Source: Chloroflexota bacterium (GTDB taxonomy: Bacteria; Chloroflexota; UBA11872). From it: a stretch of 64,000 nt of DNA. Within the stretch, counting starts at the first letter, position 1. The number at the start of each line of letters is the position of its first letter. Below the pieces are notes generated by a model. That model was not told where the DNA came from. It saw only the letters and a list, made by a program, of their open reading frames with translations, and searched no databases. Made by a program: the position numbers and the translations under genes. Shown here piece after piece: positions 8,908-16,838 of the stretch. The stretch is from NCBI GenBank assembly GCA_026707285.1, contig JAPOXD010000019.1, forward strand, positions 117,786-181,785, read 5' to 3'.

Positions 8908-9510
8908 GTGCTCTACGACCTGGCCGAGAACAAGCTGATCACTGACTGGCTGCGTGGCTGGGGTGGATTCAAGGTTGGGCTCGTTCTCGGAGCCATCATC
9001 GCCGCGATCTGGATGCCGCTGGTCTTCACCGCGCCCCAGGTCATTGAGGAGGGCGATCTCTACGACCTCTCCATGACCGTGCACATCCCCGTATTCAGCT
9101 TCATCGGCTTCGGCATCGTCTGGGGCCTGCTGTTCAAGAATGTGGCCGGGGTGACTTGGGCGCTCGGCGTGGGGCTTGGCGTGGCCGCCACCGCCGGGAT
9201 GGTCGCCGGCATGGACGTTTCCCAGGGATGGGGCGTGGACTGGGGCTTCGGCTTCAAGTCGTTCTATACCCGGGTCGATGTGGTGCCGCTTGGCGCCGCG
9301 AACGGCGCCCTGGCCGGCCTGATGTTTGGCGGTGCGATGGGCGCCATGGCCGCACTGGGTTCACTGCTGGCGATGGTCGTCAGCATGATCTACCTGCGCC
9401 GCCACGTCGCGAAGCCGATGCGCCGCGTAGCGCCCCGCCTCGTGAGCCGGCTCCCCGGCCGCGTGCGAAACGTTGTCGATCCGGCCTATCGGCACGGCGT
9501 CGCCCGCTAG
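8908..9510 (+). CDS. Small multi-pass membrane protein, second of a tandem pair
   Basis: About 200 residues. It shares with the preceding gene YDLAENKLITDWLRG at the N-terminus, GWGVDWGFGFKSFYTRVDV-type segments in the middle and the basic RRHVAKPMRRVAPRLVSR tail. The same four hydrophobic segments are predicted. The GTG at 8908 matches the paralogue's start; an in-frame ATG at 8821 or later would add residues that have no counterpart in the sister protein. The pair is a local duplication of unknown function. Confidence 0.7.
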   Translation: MLYDLAENKLITDWLRGWGGFKVGLVLGAIIAAIWMPLVFTAPQVIEEGDLYDLSMTVHIPVFSFIGFGIVWGLLFKNVAGVTWALGVGLGVAATAGMVAGMDVSQGWGVDWGFGFKSFYTRVDVVPLGAANGALAGLMFGGAMGAMAALGSLLAMVVSMIYLRRHVAKPMRRVAPRLVSRLPGRVRNVVDPAYRHGVAR

Positions 9511-9557
9511 CCACCCGAGAAAAACTCAGTCCAACTCGGGACGGTGACCAGAGCCGG

Positions 9558-10649
9558 TTAGGTCGGCTTCACGGTTATCCAGGCGCCGAGAATGGCACTC
9601 AGCCGCGGGTCGTTGCGGTCGGTATCGGCATAGGCGGCCAGCAGCGTGTCGGGCGCCACCTCGATGATCCAGTCGTAGTTGCCGCAGTCCCAGGCCTGGG
9701 TGCCGAGGTTGAGGCAGGTGTGCCCCATCCAGGTGTGGCCGTCGTCGAGGCTGAACGCGAGCCAGTCGCCGGGTCTGCCATAGATTACGGCGAGCACGCC
9801 GTTCGACATCCGGCAGGCCTTGGGCAACACCCCGCGATCGGCGACGGGCTCCGGAGCGCTCCACGAGTGGCCGTCGTCCGCCGAGCGGCTCATGGCGAGC
9901 GCGGTGTGCAACCCCTCGTATCGCCCTCCGGTGCGCATGAAGCAGAGCAGGTCGCCGCTCGGCAGCGCAAGCAAATCGGGCTCGGTGAAGCCTTCGATGT
10001 GATGCGCATGGGTCGGGTTGAGGTCAAAGGCCACGGTCGCGCGATAGCGCCAGGTCGCTCCCCGGTCATCGGAGCGCATGACGAAGACCCGGTGCTTCAC
10101 GTCGCCGGCGAACTTTCCGAGCACGGTGGCCAGCAGGCTCCCGTCGCGCAGCGCCACGAGCCCGTGATCCACATAGGCGAAAATATGCCGTCCCCACTTC
10201 TCGCTGTCTTCCTCCGCCAGATCCGGAACACCCGTGATCAGCGCCGATTCCGGGGCGTGCGTCTGGCCGTTGTCGTGTGAGCGATGGATCGAAAAGCGAT
10301 AGTCGCCCGGCGCGTCACCGCGCGTCAGCCAGGGCTCGCCCGGCGTTCCCACGTGCAGCAGCTCGCCGTCGTCGAATTGGTGCACGTAGAAGCTGGGCCA
10401 CGCAGGCGCGGCGTACCAGGTCTCGCCACCGTCACGCGACCGACGCCAGGTGAGTTCGGGCTCGACGGTGCGTGGCCCGCCCACCACCAGCTCGCCGTTG
10501 GCCAGCTGGAAGAGGAAGCCGCAGGGACACTGGTTCTCGTGCGCGGGGATGAGCGTCTCCGTGCGCTCGACCTGCACGGTGAGACCGGGAAAGGAATAGG
10601 AGCCCCGGCCGAGCGCCGCGCGCCGGCCGTTGGGCTTGGTGATGGCCAT
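9558..10649 (-). CDS. Sialidase / BNR-repeat (Asp-box) family protein
   Basis: About 363 residues from ATG 10649, which has GGAG about seven bases upstream; the frame is open further 5' but without similarity. It is a six-bladed propeller candidate with five Asp boxes: SRDGGETW, SHDNGQTH, SDDRGATW, SADDGHSW and SLDDGHTW. It has no signal peptide, which is unusual for a secreted sialidase, so cytoplasmic glycan-related hydrolase or a non-enzymatic propeller both remain possible. It lies downstream of a PhyH dioxygenase on the same strand. Confidence 0.8.
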   Translation of the reverse strand: MAITKPNGRRAALGRGSYSFPGLTVQVERTETLIPAHENQCPCGFLFQLANGELVVGGPRTVEPELTWRRSRDGGETWYAAPAWPSFYVHQFDDGELLHVGTPGEPWLTRGDAPGDYRFSIHRSHDNGQTHAPESALITGVPDLAEEDSEKWGRHIFAYVDHGLVALRDGSLLATVLGKFAGDVKHRVFVMRSDDRGATWRYRATVAFDLNPTHAHHIEGFTEPDLLALPSGDLLCFMRTGGRYEGLHTALAMSRSADDGHSWSAPEPVADRGVLPKACRMSNGVLAVIYGRPGDWLAFSLDDGHTWMGHTCLNLGTQAWDCGNYDWIIEVAPDTLLAAYADTDRNDPRLSAILGAWITVKPT

Positions 10650-10917
10650 GTGGTGACTCCGCCAGCAACCGTTCGCGCCCACCTTACGCGGTCTGGGGCG
10701 GCGCTGATCTCGGCAGTCGAGGCAGCCAGGGGCTGGCTGCGACCCGGTGGCCGGGCGCCAGCGAGTCATCGGCGGGCGCGGGGGGCGCTCCCGGCCATGC
10801 CGCCCGCCTTGCAGCATTCCGCGTCGCCCGTGTAGCAACTCGAGCGTCGCGCGCACCGCTCCCCGGCGTCAGCTCAAAACGACTCCAGGTGTCCCGTCAA
10901 CTTCCCAAGGCGGCCGC

Positions 10918-12045
10918 CTAGCTCCACTCGTCGATCGCGCGCACTTCATCGGACCAGTCGCGCCAGATGTCGCCGCCGGCGTTGTCCATCGCCATCGCAT
11001 CGGATAGGGAGTCCACCGTCTTGAGGTATCCATAGATCGTGGCTTGGCGGATGACGTCGCTGGACGTGTTTTGTCCGGGGATGTGCAGAATCTTGGTGTG
11101 CCACAGGACCACGGTGCCCGCCGGTCCGTAGGAATCGACAGGATCAGTGTGGGCCTTGATCTGCTCGAAGAGGGGGTCGGGGAGATATTCGTAGCCTCCC
11201 GCCGCACGCATCTTCTCACGCTGGCCCGTGTGCGTCAGTCCGTGTTCGTGAAAGGCCTTCCACTGGTTCTCCCAGATCTTTGTATGGCTGCCCGGCCACA
11301 CGGTGAAGCCGCCGGACGCGGGCGGAAGGTCGTCGATGTAGGCGGCGAACTGTAGGCGCGGCCGGCCGTAGCACGGGCCGTCCGAGTGGGAGCCGCGCCA
11401 GTTCGGTCCTGGCGAGGGACTGTTCGGCAGCGTGCAATACAGGCCGCGCGTCCCCTGACCGTTCATCCACACGGGTCCGGTCTTGGGCAGCCGCAGCTCC
11501 TCCGTCGCGTACGTCGCCTCCTCCCGGAAGTTCTCGACCTTCTGGCGCATGTGGCTGGATAGTCCCTCCATGGCGCCGTCGTCCATCAAGCAGGGCCCCG
11601 TGGTGTATCCGAATTCGTCCACACCGGCGGGCCATACCACCGTGTCCTTGCCGAGCAGTTGCTCAGCAATCGGCCACAGCGCACGGGGACCAAGGTCGAG
11701 CAAGAGCTCTTCAGCCCCATTGCGAATCGTCAACCGATGGCCCTTGCCGCTCAACAGCGGCTCGCCGCCGTCCGCGGGTCGCCGGGCGCTGAGCCCGGCG
11801 GTCTCCTCCTCAGTGATTGGGCCCCATGTCGAGGGGTTGTCTCGCTTCATGCGGGGCAGGTCTGCCGCAATCGTTTCCCACATGTCGTCGCGAGCCCGGC
11901 GGCAAAGGTCCGGGTCGAGCACGCCGGGAAGCACGAGAGCGCCGTCGCGCTTGAACTGGGCGATCTGACTGGCCGTCAAGGGCGCAACTTGCGGCACGCT
12001 CGGGGAAGGCGTCGGCATCGGATCTTGTCCTTGTTTGAGAGGCAT
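10918..12045 (-). CDS. Phytanoyl-CoA dioxygenase (PhyH) family protein
   Basis: 375 residues. A double-stranded beta-helix Fe(II)/2-oxoglutarate dioxygenase is indicated by the HxD motif in WRGSHSDGPCYGRP (about residues 215-220), the distal His in LWHTKILHIPG and the 2-oxoglutarate-binding Arg a few residues later in DVIRQ. It hydroxylates an unidentified substrate in the cytoplasm. The 268-bp gap to the downstream sialidase gene shows nothing recognisable. A second, shorter PhyH protein is at 29812. Confidence 0.85.
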   Translation of the reverse strand: MPLKQGQDPMPTPSPSVPQVAPLTASQIAQFKRDGALVLPGVLDPDLCRRARDDMWETIAADLPRMKRDNPSTWGPITEEETAGLSARRPADGGEPLLSGKGHRLTIRNGAEELLLDLGPRALWPIAEQLLGKDTVVWPAGVDEFGYTTGPCLMDDGAMEGLSSHMRQKVENFREEATYATEELRLPKTGPVWMNGQGTRGLYCTLPNSPSPGPNWRGSHSDGPCYGRPRLQFAAYIDDLPPASGGFTVWPGSHTKIWENQWKAFHEHGLTHTGQREKMRAAGGYEYLPDPLFEQIKAHTDPVDSYGPAGTVVLWHTKILHIPGQNTSSDVIRQATIYGYLKTVDSLSDAMAMDNAGGDIWRDWSDEVRAIDEWS

Positions 12046-12062
12046 CCAGCGCTGACGCTGGA

Positions 12063-12311
12063 TTATCGGACGCGGGCGCCCGCGGCGTAAAGACCACCGG
12101 TGCTCGCTGGCTCGAAGAGGCGGTCGGCCGGAACGGCCGCCACCTTGCGGCCAACGTCGTGGAAGCCCATCCCCGAGGCCAGGGTCTGGTCGTCGCCGAT
12201 CCCGGCGAAGACGCCTGAAGCCGACTGCAGTTCGCCGATCGTTGTCGGTTCAGCGGAGGCGGCTGAGCCTCACACCGCGACGGCGCCGAGTGCCGCGGTC
12301 TGCGCCGCCAC
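12063..12311 (-). other. Doubtful short reading frame interrupted by TGA
   Basis: The 321-bp gap between PhyH and the aldo/keto reductase has one minus-strand frame with protein-like composition: from GTG 12311, 13 codons, an in-frame TGA at 12270-12272, then 69 codons to TAA at 12063. The second part includes SGVFAGIGDDQTLASGMGFH. No family is recognised and there is no ribosome binding site. It could be a relic, or simply the shadow of GC-rich sequence. Confidence 0.2.
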
Positions 12312-12366
12312 GGACGGCGTGACACACTCGCCCTGGCGGCAATGATGCGCACGGGGAGACAGGGCC

Positions 12367-13374
12367 ATGGAGTACCGCAATCTCGGTCGCACGGGGGTCA
12401 AGGTCAGCCCGCTGTGCCTGGGCTGTTGGAACTTCGGCCAGGTGACGGATCAGGACCAGACGCAGGCCATCATCGACCGCGCGTTCGATGCCGGCGTCAA
12501 CTTCTTCGATACCGCCAACTCCTACGGCCGGGGCACCAGCGAGACCATGGTCGGGAAGGCGCTCGGCGGGTCGGGCCGTCGCTCGCGACTAGTCCTGGCC
12601 ACCAAGGTCCACTTCCCCATGGACGACGACGACCCGAACGCGCAGGGCAACAGCCGACGCCACATCATCGAGCAGTGCGAGGGGTCGCTGCGCCGCCTGC
12701 AAACCGACTACATCGACCTCTACCAGGTGCACCGGCCCGTGACGGACGTGCCGCTGGACGAGACGCTGCGCGCGCTCGACGACCTGATCCGCGCCGGCAA
12801 GGTGCGCTACGTGGGCACGAGCACCTTTCCGGCCTGGCAGGTGGTGGAATCGTTGTGGCTCTCACGCGAGCTGGGGCTCAATCGCATGGTCTGCGACCAG
12901 CCGCCCTATCACCTACTCGACCGCCGCGTCGAGCGCGAGCTGGTGCCCATGGCGCTGAACTTCGGCATCGGCATCATCCCCTGGGCGCCCCTGGCGGGTG
13001 GCTTCCTCACAGGCCGGTACGCCCGCGGCGCGACGCCGCCGGTGGGATCGCGCTTCGAGCGCAGCGTCGACGCCCAGCGCCAGCGCGGCCTCTTCACCGA
13101 CGCGGCGTTTGCGGTTGTGGACGAGCTGACGGCCATCGCCAACGACAAAGGCTGCACGCCCGGCCAGTTGGCCCTGGCATGGAACATGCGGCAACCGGGG
13201 ATCACGAGCCCCATCGTGGGCCCGCGCACGCCGGAGCAGTGGTCCGAAGACCTGGGCGCAATCAAGGTGACGGTGACCGACGCCGACCGCGAGCGGTTGG
13301 ACGCGGTTGCCCCGCCCGGTCGGGCGATTGCCACGTATTACGACGCCCCGTGGGGTCCGCACGAGTACCGCTGA
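12367..13374 (+). CDS. Aldo/keto reductase
   Basis: 335 residues, a full-length (beta/alpha)8 AKR. The tetrad is present: Asp in NFFDTANSYGRG together with its Tyr, Lys in LATKVHF and His in YQVHRP. The C-terminal NADP(H)-binding elements (SPIVGPRTPEQW) fit the YajO/Tas-like branch. It reduces a carbonyl with NADPH; the substrate is unknown. It is followed after 19 bp by the M24 gene and then by a racemase-like gene overlapping or touching it, so the three probably form one transcript. Confidence 0.92.
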   Translation: MEYRNLGRTGVKVSPLCLGCWNFGQVTDQDQTQAIIDRAFDAGVNFFDTANSYGRGTSETMVGKALGGSGRRSRLVLATKVHFPMDDDDPNAQGNSRRHIIEQCEGSLRRLQTDYIDLYQVHRPVTDVPLDETLRALDDLIRAGKVRYVGTSTFPAWQVVESLWLSRELGLNRMVCDQPPYHLLDRRVERELVPMALNFGIGIIPWAPLAGGFLTGRYARGATPPVGSRFERSVDAQRQRGLFTDAAFAVVDELTAIANDKGCTPGQLALAWNMRQPGITSPIVGPRTPEQWSEDLGAIKVTVTDADRERLDAVAPPGRAIATYYDAPWGPHEYR

Positions 13375-13393
13375 TACGAGTGGGCAAGTAGCC

Positions 13394-14599
13394 ATGCGAC
13401 TCCACCGCAGCCTGGACGGAGGGCCGTTTCCGGCCGTCGACTTGAAGGATTTCGGCAAGGAGCTGGCGTTTTCCGTGGACGAGTACCGCAGCCGCATGCG
13501 GTGCGCCCACGCCGCCATGGATGCCGCCGGACTGGATGCCCTGCTGGTGATGAATCCGGCCAACGTCTTCTATCTCTCCGGATTCCAGACCTTCGCCGTC
13601 GACGGCGCCGCCTGCCTGGTGGCGCCGCGACACGGCGAGCCGGCCATCGCGATGGACCCGCCGGAATTCGGCAGCGCCTGGATCAGCGCCTGGATCAAGG
13701 ACCTGCGCGGCTATCCACCTGGGAGCGACCGCCCGGCCTACGCCGCGTCGATGCTGGCCGAGCATGGGCTGGATCGCGGCCGCATCGGAGTCGACGACGC
13801 CAACTGGGGACAGACGCCGGCCTTTCGGGCCGGGCTGGAGCAATCGTTGCCCGAGGCCGAGTTTGTGAGCGCCGGCGAGCTGTTCATCGAGCTCCGGCGG
13901 TTGAAGTCACCGGCCGAGATCGAGCACATCCGTTGGGCGGCGCTCGCTACACGGGCCGCCACCGAGGCTGCCGTGGAGACCGCGGCGGTCGGCGTGACCG
14001 ACGGGGAGATCGCCGGCGCGGCCTACGCCGCCATGGCGCACGCGGGCGGCGAGTATCCCTGCCTGGCGCCCATCGTCACCAGTGGGCGCCGCTCGGGCAT
14101 CCTGCACTCCACCCACAAACGTCGCACGATCGAGCGCGGCGACACCGTCCTGCTCGAGATTGGCGCCTGCCATCAGCGCTACAACGCGCCGCAAATGCGC
14201 ACGCTGACCGTCGGCCCGCCCGCCGACGACGTTCGGCGCGCGGCCGACGCCTGCATCGCCGCGCTCAACGCCGTGCTGGACGCGCTGCGGCCGGGCGCAG
14301 TTGCCCGCGACGTGGCCGAAATCGGCTGGCGCGCGCTCACCGCCGCCGGCGACGACCTGGTCTTCCACGGCAACTTCGGCTATGGCATCGGCGCTGGATT
14401 CCCACCCAACTGGGCCGACGCGACGGGATTCATCCAGCGCGACCACTCCACGGTGCTCCAGCCCGGCATGGTGTTCCATCACCCCATCGCCGTGCGGCGG
14501 CTCGGACAGTTTGGCGTCGCCTTTAGCGAGACCAGCGTGATCACCAAGGACGGCTGCGAAGTGCTGACGCACGGCGAGCGCGTGCTGGTCGAGTGCTAG
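13394..14599 (+). CDS. M24 family protein, creatinase / ectoine hydrolase-like
   Basis: About 401 residues from ATG 13394. The N-terminal creatinase_N domain includes NPANVFYLSGFQTF, and the C-terminal catalytic domain holds HSTHKRR, LLEIGACHQRYNAPQMRT and VFHHPIAV. As in the protein at 6796, the two Asp metal ligands of prolidases are replaced (LEIGA; APQMRT), pointing to metal-independent C-N hydrolysis as in creatinase or DoeA. It is encoded between an aldo/keto reductase and an Asp/Glu racemase-fold protein, which suggests a small catabolic pathway for an amino-acid-like compound. Confidence 0.85.
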   Translation: MRLHRSLDGGPFPAVDLKDFGKELAFSVDEYRSRMRCAHAAMDAAGLDALLVMNPANVFYLSGFQTFAVDGAACLVAPRHGEPAIAMDPPEFGSAWISAWIKDLRGYPPGSDRPAYAASMLAEHGLDRGRIGVDDANWGQTPAFRAGLEQSLPEAEFVSAGELFIELRRLKSPAEIEHIRWAALATRAATEAAVETAAVGVTDGEIAGAAYAAMAHAGGEYPCLAPIVTSGRRSGILHSTHKRRTIERGDTVLLEIGACHQRYNAPQMRTLTVGPPADDVRRAADACIAALNAVLDALRPGAVARDVAEIGWRALTAAGDDLVFHGNFGYGIGAGFPPNWADATGFIQRDHSTVLQPGMVFHHPIAVRRLGQFGVAFSETSVITKDGCEVLTHGERVLVEC

Positions 14600-14604
14600 C
14601 GCCA

Positions 14605-15342
14605 ATGGATCCGCATCGGGTAGGCATCGTCTGGCCCGAGGCCGTGCAGGATCGGCATCTTGCTGAGTTGGAGCTGTTCGTCCCAGCGGGCATGGAGCTT
14701 GATGTAGAGCCGGTGGACTCCGCGCCCGAGCTTGGTCCCGAGGGCATCACGCTGGGCCACGTAGAGGGCATCGCCACCGATCCCGGAATCGGGCGCGCGG
14801 CGCGGCGCCTTGCCGGGCGCGGCGCGCAGGCCGTGGCCTACGGCTGCACCTCGGGCAGCTACGTCCTGGGTCCGGACGGCGACGCGGCCATCGTGGCCGA
14901 CATGCGCACCACCGCCGGCGTCCCGGCCACCACGACCTCCACGGCCGCAACCGCCGCGCTGCGCGAGCTTGGCGTGCGCCGCGTCGCCGTGCTCTCGCCG
15001 CACGTCGACGCCCTCAACGAGCGGCTGCGCGCCTACCTGGAAGCCAACGGCTTCGACGTGGTCAACCTGGTCGGCCTGAACCGGCGCGGCGACATCGAGG
15101 CCATCGAGCCCGGGGAGACGCTCGAGATCGTGTCAAGAGACGTCGAGACGCCCGAGGCCGAGGCCGTTTTCATTAGCTGCACCGGTCTGCGCACCGCTGC
15201 CGTCATCGACGACGTCGAAGCCGCAGTCTCCAAACCCGTCGTTACCGCCAACCAGGCCACGCTGTGGCACGTTGCCCGGCTCGCCGGCGCTCCGGCCACC
15301 ACGCCCGCGCGAGGTCGCCTGCTCGCCGCCTCGACCGCCTGA
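14605..15342 (+). CDS. Asp/Glu racemase superfamily protein (maleate isomerase / arylmalonate decarboxylase-like)
   Basis: About 245 residues. The first catalytic Cys lies in AYGCTSGSYV (about residue 80) and the second in FISCTGLRT (about 190), the two-cysteine arrangement of maleate cis-trans isomerase and relatives. The N-terminus HRVGIVWPEA is typical. A GTG at 14593 overlaps the end of the M24 gene; ATG 14605 lies five bases after its stop, and either start implies translational coupling. The exact reaction (isomerase, racemase or decarboxylase) is open. Confidence 0.8.
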   Translation: MDPHRVGIVWPEAVQDRHLAELELFVPAGMELDVEPVDSAPELGPEGITLGHVEGIATDPGIGRAARRLAGRGAQAVAYGCTSGSYVLGPDGDAAIVADMRTTAGVPATTTSTAATAALRELGVRRVAVLSPHVDALNERLRAYLEANGFDVVNLVGLNRRGDIEAIEPGETLEIVSRDVETPEAEAVFISCTGLRTAAVIDDVEAAVSKPVVTANQATLWHVARLAGAPATTPARGRLLAASTA

Positions 15343-15434
15343 GCGCGACGATACCGACGCCGGCCGCATCCGGGAGGCGCGCACGTCCAGATGCCAAGAT
15401 GGCCGTCTGCGGACGACGGGCGACGGAGCCACGC

Positions 15435-16304
15435 ATGCGTCGATCGAATTCGGGGCAGGGTCCGGATCGGACCGTCAATCCGGACCTGCCGCACGATCTC
15501 TTCGCCGGTACTGCGGAGGCCTATGCGCGGTATCGGCCCGCCCATCCGGACGACCTGCTCGACGATCTCCGGCAGCGTGCCGGAGTCACGGGCGCCGGGC
15601 GCCTGCTCGACCTTGCGTGCGGTCCGGGGCGGGTGACGCTTCCGCTGGCGATGCACTTCCGCGAAGTCTGGGCCGTGGACCAGGAGCCGCAGATGATCGA
15701 GGTTGGGCGGGCCCGAGCGGAACGACAGGGTCTGACGAACATCCGCTGGATGGTCGGACGGGCGGAGGAGGTCGAGGCTGCGCCGGCCGCGTTCGAGCTG
15801 ATCACCATCGGCGAGGCATTTCACCGATTGGATCAGCGGTCGATCGCCGAACGGGCCCTTGAGTGGCTTGCGCCCGGCTGTTGCCTGGCGACGCTGGGGT
15901 GCTTCGGTCTATTGGCGGGCCAAGAGCCGTGGCACGACGTGCTGCGGGCGGCTGTTGGACCGTGGACAGATCGCGACGACCCCGCCCAACCCACCAGCCC
16001 CAAAGCCTCACTGCAGCCTCGCGGCGCCGACCATGAACGCGCGGTGTTGACCGGCCACGGTTTCGAGCACGTGGGCAGCTTCGACTTTCCCCACCTGCAT
16101 GTCTGGACGGTGGACTCGATCCTCGGGAACCTTCGCTCCACCTCAAGGTATTCGAGTCGAGCACTCGACCCCAAAGTCGAGCGTTTCGACGCCGACGTGC
16201 GGGGCACGCTGCTCGCGTTCGATTCCAGCGGTCGCTACCTGGAGACGCTGCGGTTTTACTACAGCCTGTTCAGGAGGCCAATTGAGCCCGAGAGGCGGGT
16301 CTGA
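15435..16304 (+). CDS. Class I SAM-dependent methyltransferase
   Basis: About 289 residues from ATG 15435 with GGAG six bases before it. SAM-binding motif I is LLDLACGPGRVTLPLA, followed by WAVDQEPQMIEVGRARAE (motif II acidic loop) and AFELITIGEAFHRL. The N-terminal AEAYARYRP resembles Methyltransf_11/25 small-molecule methyltransferases. The substrate is unknown. The last few codons run into GC-rich repeat-like sequence, so the C-terminus may be slightly altered by a repeat. Confidence 0.85.
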   Translation: MRRSNSGQGPDRTVNPDLPHDLFAGTAEAYARYRPAHPDDLLDDLRQRAGVTGAGRLLDLACGPGRVTLPLAMHFREVWAVDQEPQMIEVGRARAERQGLTNIRWMVGRAEEVEAAPAAFELITIGEAFHRLDQRSIAERALEWLAPGCCLATLGCFGLLAGQEPWHDVLRAAVGPWTDRDDPAQPTSPKASLQPRGADHERAVLTGHGFEHVGSFDFPHLHVWTVDSILGNLRSTSRYSSRALDPKVERFDADVRGTLLAFDSSGRYLETLRFYYSLFRRPIEPERRV

Positions 16305-16380
16305 GACGCGCCTCCTGTCTGTTGCCAGGTTCCGGTATCGTCCGTGGGGGGCGCCAGGCCGGGACTCCGGACCCGTTCGG

Positions 16381-16447
16381 TGTAGGGGCAGCCCTAGTGG
16401 CTGCCCGAATCGACCGGGACGGGCGCCCACTAGGGGCGCCCCTACAC
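16381..16447. repeat. Composite inverted repeat, GTAGGGGC ... GCCCCTAC
   Basis: TGTAGGGGCAGCCCTAGTGG starts the element and CTAGGGGCGCCCCTACAC closes it, so the ends are inverted copies and each half can form its own hairpin. It belongs with the elements at 16613, 22694 and 34612. It lies in a 534-bp gap (16305-16838) that contains only repeats. Confidence 0.6.
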
Positions 16448-16535
16448 GGACGTGGGCGTCGCCGAGCGTGAATTCCTCGGCTCCCGTCGCGTACGGGGAA
16501 GGCCCATCGCCGGAGTGATGGACGAGGTGACGGTG

Positions 16536-16569
16536 GAGTGGATTCCCGCCTGCGCGGGAATGACGGAGG
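16536..16569. repeat. GGATTCCCGC hairpin repeat, copy 1
   Basis: GGATTCCCGCCTGCGCGGGA followed by ATGACGGAGG: arms TTCCCGC and GCGGGAA pair around a short loop. Near-identical copies are at 18081, 22833 and, with CCGGC arms, at 16681 and 34677. The compensating C/G changes in the arms show that the hairpin, not the primary sequence, is kept. Confidence 0.65.
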
Positions 16570-16612
16570 GGCCACGCCGCAGCTCTTCAGTCAGCAAGCA
16601 CCGAACACCGAT

Positions 16613-16649
16613 CCCGCCCGAGCGGGCGGGTCTGAGACCCGCCCCTACT
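16613..16649. repeat. Inverted repeat CCCGCCCGAGCGGGCGGG with GCCCCTAC end
   Basis: CCCGCCCGAGCGGGCGGG is itself a hairpin, followed by TCTGAGACCCGCCCCTAC. A similar GGCGGGTCTGAGACGCGCC stretch occurs at the end of the methyltransferase gene (about 16291-16310), so the family recurs on both sides of the gap. Confidence 0.5.
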
Positions 16650-16680
16650 CCAAGCATCCAGCGCGCCTCAGGTTCGACCG

Positions 16681-16714
16681 GACTGGATTCCGGCATTCGC
16701 CGGAGTGACGGAGG
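16681..16714. repeat. GGATTCCGGC hairpin repeat, copy 2
   Basis: GGATTCCGGCATTCGCCGGA followed by GTGACGGAGG. It is the same hairpin as at 16536 but with CCGGC arms instead of CCCGC. Confidence 0.65.
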
Positions 16715-16784
16715 GACTGCCTAAGGGACTCACGAGTGCAGTAGGGATCGGACTTGGAGGCAACCGCGACGAGGTCTGCGCCTT

Positions 16785-16826
16785 GTCCCCTCATCCTTTC
16801 CTTCTCCCCAGGGAGAAGGGACCGGA
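16785..16826. repeat. CCTTCTCCCC AGGGAGAAGG repeat
   Basis: CCTCATCCTTTCCTTCTCCCC is followed by AGGGAGAAGGGACC: CCTTCTCCC pairs with GGGAGAAGG. Elements of this shape are widespread in environmental bacterial genomes. It is the last repeat before the oxidoreductase gene. Confidence 0.45.
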
Positions 16827-16838
16827 CCTTCACCCGAC

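Noticed and set aside
12063..12311. A second possible selenocysteine TGA in a short minus-strand frame
   Set aside because: No protein family is recognised, there is no ribosome binding site, and the only hairpin after the TGA would put its loop about eight bases away, too close for a bacterial SECIS.
16305..16838. A CRISPR array or tandem repeat array
   Set aside because: The repeats are of different families, not evenly spaced, and each is a self-complementary hairpin without unique spacers of equal length.
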